Shown one piece after another: positions 54,813 to 58,867 of a stretch of DNA of 58,867 bases. The notes beneath the pieces are model-generated. The model was not told where the DNA came from and did not search any database. It was given only the letters and a program-made list of their open reading frames with translations. Source of the DNA: CAYJXJ01 sp964374095. Its GTDB lineage: Bacteria > Elusimicrobiota > Elusimicrobia > UBA1565 > UBA9628. Position 1 is the first letter of the stretch. Each line of letters begins with the position of its first letter. A program made the translations under genes and the position numbers. Location of the stretch: the NCBI GenBank assembly GCA_964374095.1, contig CAYJXJ010000005.1:1-58867 (forward strand), written 5' to 3'.

Positions 54813-54874
54813 GGCCCCGGAGCCCTGCGCCTCCAGGATATTGGAAGCGCAGGCCGCTCCGGGGCCTTCTGTTT
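54813..54874 (+). terminator. Rho-independent terminator of subtilase gene
   Basis: GGCCCCGGAGC (54813-54823) pairs with GCTCCGGGGCC (54856-54866), extended by CCTGCGC/GCGCAGG inside, and is followed by TTCTGTTT. Confidence 0.8.
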
Positions 54875-55412
54875 GCGTGCCGAACAGGGCCGACAGCTTG
54901 GAGGTGAAAGTCCTCTTCCCAGCCTGATGGAGGCGAAGGGATAGCAAAGCGCAAGGGCATCGCCGCAAGGCCGGGTCCGCAAGAAGCGTAGAGCAAGGGC
55001 CAGGCGCTCCATGTTCCCGGACTTTTCAGGCCGCGCCGGGGGATGACTGCCTCCACCGATGGAGGCAGCTGGTCGAGGGGATGGACGTCCCGAATCGTCG
55101 TCTGGCCGGAGTCGTCTGCGGGAGATGGCGAACTCCGCCCGGGCGGAGCTCTACAAGCTTGGCACCGCGGGCCAGCCGAGAACTCGCGTCGGCGCGAGTC
55201 GGCTAGGGTCGCGGGACCGCAAACGACCGTGGAGTTGGAGGCGCTCGCGCCGTCGCAGGCATCGACGGCGGGATCGATCTGCGTCCCATTCCAATCAATC
55301 ATAGGAAGGGACAGTCCAGCAGAGCTGGACGAGTCCTCTCTGCCGCAACGAGACGGCGGGCCGCGCGCGAAAGCGTGAGAGAGAAAGCGGGCGACCGTCT
55401 ACCCATCTGGAT
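54875..55412 (+). ncRNA. Group II intron-like RNA remnant without reverse transcriptase
   Basis: Starts directly after the terminator T-tract. GGAGGTGAAAGTCCTCTTCC, then GGGATAGCAAAGCGCAAGGG, CATCGCCGCAAGG and GAAGCGTAGAGCAAGG resemble domain I of bacterial class C group II introns, which characteristically insert just downstream of terminators. No reverse transcriptase frame is present and I could not identify domain V with confidence, so it may be a dead or deleted copy. The 5' end reads TTTGCG rather than the canonical GUGCG. Confidence 0.45.
55047..55068. repeat. CTGCCTCCACCGATGGAGGCAG palindrome
   Basis: Variant of the GCCTCCACCGGTGGAGGC palindrome at 27477-27494, with an A for G in the centre and two more paired bases on each side. 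Confidence 0.6.
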
Positions 55413-55429
55413 TTTGGGGGAGCGCCACC

Positions 55430-56191
55430 CTAACCCCGCGGCGAAGCCGCCGCGATCAGCCGGAAGGTGTCCTTCCCGTAGCGCCGCCCGTCGAAGCCGC
55501 CCCAGAGGCGCTTGAGCTTGAGCCCCGAGGCGTCGAAGAGCTCCCGGAGATCATCGGGACCATAGACCTTGAACCGGAGGAAGGTCTCCCGCGTGCGGCC
55601 TCCCCGCAGGGTGAGGGTGCGATGGTTGGAGAGGCGGCTGGTTCGCGCGTCGAACGAGAGCCGGTTGAGGGCGCGCACGACCGAACCCTCGGGAGTCCTC
55701 TGCCGGAAGCTCGGGCTGAAATGGCGCAACAGCCACTGCTTGTTGAGCAGGTCGATCAAGAAGACGCCGCCGGGGCGCAGGGCGCGGCGCACCCCGCGCA
55801 GAACGGCGAGATCCTCGGCCTCGGTTTCGAAGTAGCCGAACGAGGTGAAGAGATTGATCACGGCGTCAAAGCGCCTGTTCCAGCGCAGGCGGCGCATGTC
55901 GCCGCGCCGGAAGCGCGCCGTGAGCCCGGAGGCCTTGGCCGAGCGGGATGCCGCGGACAGAAGCGTCCGAGACCAGTCGAGCCCGGTCACGCGATGGCCC
56001 AGGGCGGCCAGGCCCAAGGCGTGGCGTCCCGCGCCGCAGCCGAGGTCGAGTATGTCGGCGGGCGGCTTGAGGCCGAGCAGTGTGGCGGCGCCTTTCACTT
56101 CGCGCGCGGTCTTGCGGGTCAGTCCATAGCCGGAGAGCGAGTCGGCGTCGAAGTGCCTCTTCCACCAATCCTCGCGCGCGGGGGTCGGCAT
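55430..56191 (-). CDS. Class I SAM-dependent methyltransferase
   Basis: About 253 residues from the second ATG (56191, MPTPAREDWW); an ATG at 56203 adds four residues. SAM-binding motif DILDLGCGAGRHALGLA, then GLDWS, DAVINLFTSFGYF and ALRPGGVFLIDLLN. Resembles small-molecule methyltransferases of the Methyltransf_25/11 group. Substrate unknown. It diverges from the queC-like gene over about 17 nt. Confidence 0.85.
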   Translation of the reverse strand: MPTPAREDWWKRHFDADSLSGYGLTRKTAREVKGAATLLGLKPPADILDLGCGAGRHALGLAALGHRVTGLDWSRTLLSAASRSAKASGLTARFRRGDMRRLRWNRRFDAVINLFTSFGYFETEAEDLAVLRGVRRALRPGGVFLIDLLNKQWLLRHFSPSFRQRTPEGSVVRALNRLSFDARTSRLSNHRTLTLRGGRTRETFLRFKVYGPDDLRELFDASGLKLKRLWGGFDGRRYGKDTFRLIAAASPRG

Positions 56192-56208
56192 CGCTCGTCC
56201 CATTTTAT

Positions 56209-56214
56209 TAGAAT
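56209..56214 (+). promoter_or_regulatory. -10 box of queC-like gene, leaderless spacing
   Basis: TAGAAT followed by GCCGCC and the ATG at 56221. The same short AT-rich patch must also serve the divergent methyltransferase gene. Confidence 0.6.
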
Positions 56215-56220
56215 GCCGCC

Positions 56221-56874
56221 ATGCGGCGCCATCGAAAGACCCGGCGTTCCTGCGCGCTCGTCAGCGGCGGGGTGGAAAGCGCGGCGTTGATCGGCTGGCT
56301 GCTTAAGCGCGGGGATCGCGTATTCCCCGTGTACGTGCGCAGCGGTTGCCGCTGGGAGCCGGTGGAGCTGAGCCGCCTGCGGCGCTTGCTCTCCGGGATG
56401 GCTTCGCCCCGGCTCGAGGGCTTGAGCGTGCTCCGGGCCCCGGCCAAGAAGCTGGTCGGCGAAAGACACTGGGCCTTCGGCGGCCGCGGGGTTCCGGGGG
56501 CCCGCAGCCGCGACGAGGCCGTCTACCTGCCGGGGCGCAATCTGCTCCTGGCCGTTTGCGCCGGGGTGTTTTGCGCCCGGCGCGGCATCGACTCGATCGC
56601 GCTCGGCACTCTCTCCGGGAACCCGTTCCCCGACGCGAGCCGCGCCTTCTTCTCGCGGCTCGAGGACGCGCTGACGGCGGGCTTTGGCCGGCGCTTCCGG
56701 ATCGAGACTCCCTTCCGGACGATGAGCAAGACCCAGGTGCTCCGCCGCTCGGGCCGCGTGCCCTGGCACCTGACTTTTTCGTGCATCGCGCCCCGGCGCG
56801 GCGGGCCTTGCGGCCACTGCAACAAATGCGCGGAGCGGCTCCGCGCGTTCAACGGGGTCTCCAGGCCGGGTTGA
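56221..56874 (+). CDS. QueC-like 7-cyano-7-deazaguanine synthase
   Basis: 217 residues. ATP-dependent ligase fold with the PP-loop SGGVESAA at residues 15-22 (SGGxDS in most QueC), YLPGRNLLLAV as in QueC FVPGRNxxF, and a C-terminal zinc site CIAPRRGGPCGHCNKC. It would make preQ0 on the queuosine pathway that ends with QueG, which is encoded elsewhere in this window. The Asp-to-Glu change in the PP-loop and absence of queD/queE nearby make a specialised relative possible. Confidence 0.75.
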   Translation: MRRHRKTRRSCALVSGGVESAALIGWLLKRGDRVFPVYVRSGCRWEPVELSRLRRLLSGMASPRLEGLSVLRAPAKKLVGERHWAFGGRGVPGARSRDEAVYLPGRNLLLAVCAGVFCARRGIDSIALGTLSGNPFPDASRAFFSRLEDALTAGFGRRFRIETPFRTMSKTQVLRRSGRVPWHLTFSCIAPRRGGPCGHCNKCAERLRAFNGVSRPG

Positions 56875-56891
56875 CCGCCTGGACATATTGC

Positions 56892-56897
56892 TACACT
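56892..56897 (+). promoter_or_regulatory. -10 box of yccA remnant, leaderless spacing
   Basis: TACACT followed by 5 nt and the ATG at 56903. Confidence 0.55.
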
Positions 56898-56902
56898 GGG
56901 GC

Positions 56903-57055
56903 ATGAGATCAGCAAACCCCGCGTTGAGCGTCGAAGTCTTCACCGCGGCAGGACGAGTCTCCCGAGACCAGTGCATGACGATCGAGGGGACGGTCAATAA
57001 GACCGGGATCACGCTTCTGATCGTGACGTTCACGGCGGCGATAGCCGTGTGTTGA
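56903..57055 (+). pseudogene. N-terminal remnant of a Bax inhibitor-1/YccA protein
   Basis: 50 residues, MRSANPALSVEVF...CMTIEGTVNKTGITLLIV, matching the opening and first transmembrane helix of YccA/BI-1 membrane proteins (usually about 240 residues), then a stop at 57053. It keeps its promoter and now overlaps the start of the amidinotransferase-like gene, which may use it as a leader peptide. Confidence 0.65.
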
Positions 57056-58107
57056 TACGGTCGAAGTCCCAGGCCGCGCGGCTGGATGTCGGCGCCCTGC
57101 CGGTCCGCCCGGAGCCCCGCGACATCCTCATGGTCCCGCCGGAGCACTACGAGGTCAAGGACGTCAAGAACCCCTGGATGCGGGGTCACCAGGGGGGCGT
57201 GGACCGCGCCGCGGCGCGCGCGCAATGGGAGGGGATCAAGCGCGCCTTTGAGTCTTTGGGACGGAGGGTGCATGTTCTTCCCGCGGCTAAAGGCCTGGAA
57301 GATATGACCTTTTGCGCGAATCAGGCGGTGGGGGGCGGCCCCCCCCCCCGCCCCCACCCCCGCCAAGGGGCCCCGCCGAAAACAGAGGCCACGGCACCCC
57401 GCCGAAAGCCCCCAACCGTGGAGAACGGGGGGNNNNNNNNNNCCGGGGTCACCGGCCTGGAATATATGACTTTTTGCGCCAACCAGGCGGTCGTCGTCTT
57501 CCCCGCCGACGGCCGCTACGCGCTCATGTCGCGCATGAAACATCCGTCCCGACGCCGCGAAGTCAAGTTCTTCCGTCAATGGTTCTCCGCCCGGGATTAC
57601 AGGATTTTGGAATTGCGTTCCCCCGGCCGTTTCTTGGAGGGCCATGGGGACGCGGTTTGGCATCCGGGCCGACGGCTTCTGTGGGGCGGTTACGGCCAGC
57701 GCTCCAGCCGCGCGGCTCATGGGGAGGTTTCGCGCCGGTTGCGCGTGCCCGTCGTTCTCCTGCGGCTGCCGACGGCGGAGTTCTACCATCTGGACACGTG
57801 TTTTTGTCCTCTGGATGAAGGCACCGTGTTGGTGCATCCCCAGGGACTGACGGCCAGCGGCATGCTTCTGGCCCGGTCGGTGTTCAAGCGCATCATCATC
57901 GCCGACCCGGACGAGGCGCGGCGGGCGTTCGTGTGCAATTCCGTCTGCCTCGATGGGACGGTGGTCGCCGCCCGTGGGGCGCCCAAAACCGCGGCGCGTC
58001 TGCGCGCCGCGGGCTACCGGGTACTGGAAGTGGAGGCCGGAGAGTTTCTAAAGTCTGGGGGAGGCCCGTTCTGCCTCAAGACCATGGTCTACGGGGGGTT
58101 GGGATGA
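57049..58107 (+). CDS. Amidinotransferase/DDAH-like enzyme, with assembly error inside
   Basis: Arginine deiminase superfamily (guanidine-modifying) enzyme. MTFCANQAVVVFPADGRYAL, the Glu-x-x-Gly-Asp motif EGHGDAVW, the His in YHLDTCFCPL and the C-terminal nucleophile region GGGPFCLKTM fit dimethylarginine dimethylaminohydrolase and amidinotransferases. Residues of about positions 57330-57453 are a scaffold artefact, so the true protein is about 295 residues. The start is GTG 57049 or TTG 57052, overlapping the YccA remnant. Confidence 0.75.
   Translation: MLIRSKSQAARLDVGALPVRPEPRDILMVPPEHYEVKDVKNPWMRGHQGGVDRAAARAQWEGIKRAFESLGRRVHVLPAAKGLEDMTFCANQAVGGGPPPRPHPRQGAPPKTEATAPRRKPPTVENGGXXXXGVTGLEYMTFCANQAVVVFPADGRYALMSRMKHPSRRREVKFFRQWFSARDYRILELRSPGRFLEGHGDAVWHPGRRLLWGGYGQRSSRAAHGEVSRRLRVPVVLLRLPTAEFYHLDTCFCPLDEGTVLVHPQGLTASGMLLARSVFKRIIIADPDEARRAFVCNSVCLDGTVVAARGAPKTAARLRAAGYRVLEVEAGEFLKSGGGPFCLKTMVYGGLG
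57292..57491. other. Scaffold gap with duplicated flanks
   Basis: 57292-57329 and 57454-57491 are near-identical (34 of 38) and both encode MTFCANQAV. Between them lie a low-complexity C-rich tract and ten Ns (57433-57442). This looks like two strain-variant contig ends joined without merging their overlap. Confidence 0.85.
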
Positions 58108-58310
58108 CTCGCAAGAGCCTTCTTCACGTCGCGGCGTTGGCCCTGCTGACGGGAGCCGTATCAGGCTGCTTCGGACTGTTCGCGCGCGAGAAGGGGCCTC
58201 CTCCTCCATCCACCAAGCTGAAGGGAATCTGCGACGTTGAGGGGATCACCCCCTTCATCACCAACGAAGCGGACTGCAAGGCGCGCGGGGGAATCCTCCG
58301 GCCCCGGTGA
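58104..58310 (+). CDS. Small lipoprotein
   Basis: 68 residues, ATGA overlap with the previous gene. Signal peptide ending in the lipobox VSGC (LLTGAVSGCF), then a short mature part with a Cys pair (GICDVEG, NEADCKARGG). Likely acylated and membrane-attached. No family recognised. Confidence 0.65.
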   Translation: MTRKSLLHVAALALLTGAVSGCFGLFAREKGPPPPSTKLKGICDVEGITPFITNEADCKARGGILRPR

Positions 58311-58867
58311 GCCGCTCGATCCTGGCCGCCGCGTGGCGGAGGCTGCCGGAGCGCCTGCGCGTTCCGGGCCAGTTCCTGGGCCGCCACTACGCGGGCTGCG
58401 GGGCGACCGTCGGGCTCATGCCGCGCTGTGATTTCGCCTGCTCGGGCTGCTACTTGGGGCCCGGCGCCAACGCCGTCCCTCCCGTGCCGGCCTCCGAGAC
58501 GCGCGCGCAGATGCGCCGCATCCGGGAGTGGCTGGGCCCCGGCGGCAACATCCAGATCACCGACGGGGAGGCCACGCTCCTGCCGGAGGAGCGGCTGATC
58601 GAGCATATCGCCTACGCGCGCGCCATCGGCCTGGTGCCCATGCTCATGACCCACGGCGAGAGCTTCCGCCGCCGGCCGGGCCTGCTCGAGCGGCTTATGG
58701 AGCGGGGGGGCTTGACCGAGGTCTCCATCCACATCGACACGACCATGCGCGGGCGGCCGCGGCCCTTCGACCGGCCGAGGTCGGAGGAGGACCTGCATGC
58801 CCTGAGGGAAGAGTTCGCCGCCATGATCGCCGCGGCTCGGCGCCGCAGCGGCCGGCGGCTGGAAGCG
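58307..58867 (+). CDS. Radical SAM protein, 3'-truncated
   Basis: 187 residues to the window edge; GTG start overlapping the lipoprotein stop (GTGA). Radical SAM motif CDFACSGC (Cys41, Cys45, Cys48), then QITDGEATLLPEE as the GGE-like SAM-binding element and VSIHIDTTMRGR. Coupled to the lipoprotein and the amidinotransferase-like gene, so the three may work together. Reaction unknown. Confidence 0.8.
   Translation, partial: MSRSILAAAWRRLPERLRVPGQFLGRHYAGCGATVGLMPRCDFACSGCYLGPGANAVPPVPASETRAQMRRIREWLGPGGNIQITDGEATLLPEERLIEHIAYARAIGLVPMLMTHGESFRRRPGLLERLMERGGLTEVSIHIDTTMRGRPRPFDRPRSEEDLHALREEFAAMIAAARRRSGRRLEA

Noticed and set aside
54875..55412. RNase P RNA or another housekeeping RNA in the gap after the subtilase
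   Set aside because: A GAGGTGAAAGTCC-like string is superficially similar to the P4 region, but the other universally conserved RNase P blocks are missing.
57330..57432. Pro-rich insertion in the amidinotransferase-like protein
   Set aside because: Low-complexity C-rich sequence next to Ns and between duplicated flanks; an assembly artefact, not a real domain.

Overview
The window is about two-thirds G+C, dense in genes, and shows no tRNA, rRNA or CRISPR array. Two runs of ten Ns (24627-24636 and 57433-57442) mark it as a draft or metagenome scaffold. The best taxonomic hint is the C-terminal domain of the gene at 943-1830, which reads like the type IV pilin-like proteins I associate with Elusimicrobiota. 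An outer-membrane barrel, a lipoprotein and many signal-peptide proteins agree with a diderm bacterium. The phylum assignment is an inference.

Layout, left to right. 1-924: end of a fixC-fixX electron-transfer operon. 943-9439, minus strand: uvrB-nadC-birA-SDR coupled by ATGA/GTGA overlaps, then greA-queG-outer-membrane barrel, a YtxH-like protein and the pilin-like protein. 9440-14255: an island-like block with an Rrf2 regulator, a ferredoxin, a B12-type radical SAM protein ending in a CCAEP tail, a small Nfu_N-like protein and a double-domain SagB/ThcOx dehydrogenase. It is flanked by two diverged copies of an aspartyl-protease 3' end plus an 18-nt identical promoter block. 14256-26375: aspartyl protease, aldo/keto reductase, two adjacent secreted proteins with nuclease folds, a DUF4143-type ATPase, a secreted HEAT/prenyltransferase-like toroid protein and a giant membrane protein broken by an assembly gap. 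26587-33884: two small secreted proteins, a three-gene split glutamate synthase and an MFS transporter. 33986-42793: small membrane protein, asparagine synthase, glycosyltransferase, AsmA-like protein, pyrE and purB. 42848-49424: a membrane-associated cluster with two Clp-D2-type AAA+ ATPases around two membrane-anchored parallel beta-helix proteins, the most promising undescribed system here. 49558-58867: SAM hydrolase, RlmI-like methyltransferase, RecB-like nuclease, subtilase, a group II intron-like RNA remnant, a methyltransferase, QueC-like, a truncated YccA, an amidinotransferase-family enzyme, a lipoprotein and a truncated radical SAM protein.

Three genome-scale patterns stand out. First, a TANNNT -10 box lies 5-9 nt upstream of the start codon of many first-in-operon genes, so leaderless transcription looks common; other genes have clear Shine-Dalgarno sites. 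Second, a family of GGGTCACATCC-type palindromes sits between genes and in places supplies the stop codon. Third, a different 64-nt repeat is inserted in frame inside two unrelated proteins, both times encoding PSGDAPTPLSA.
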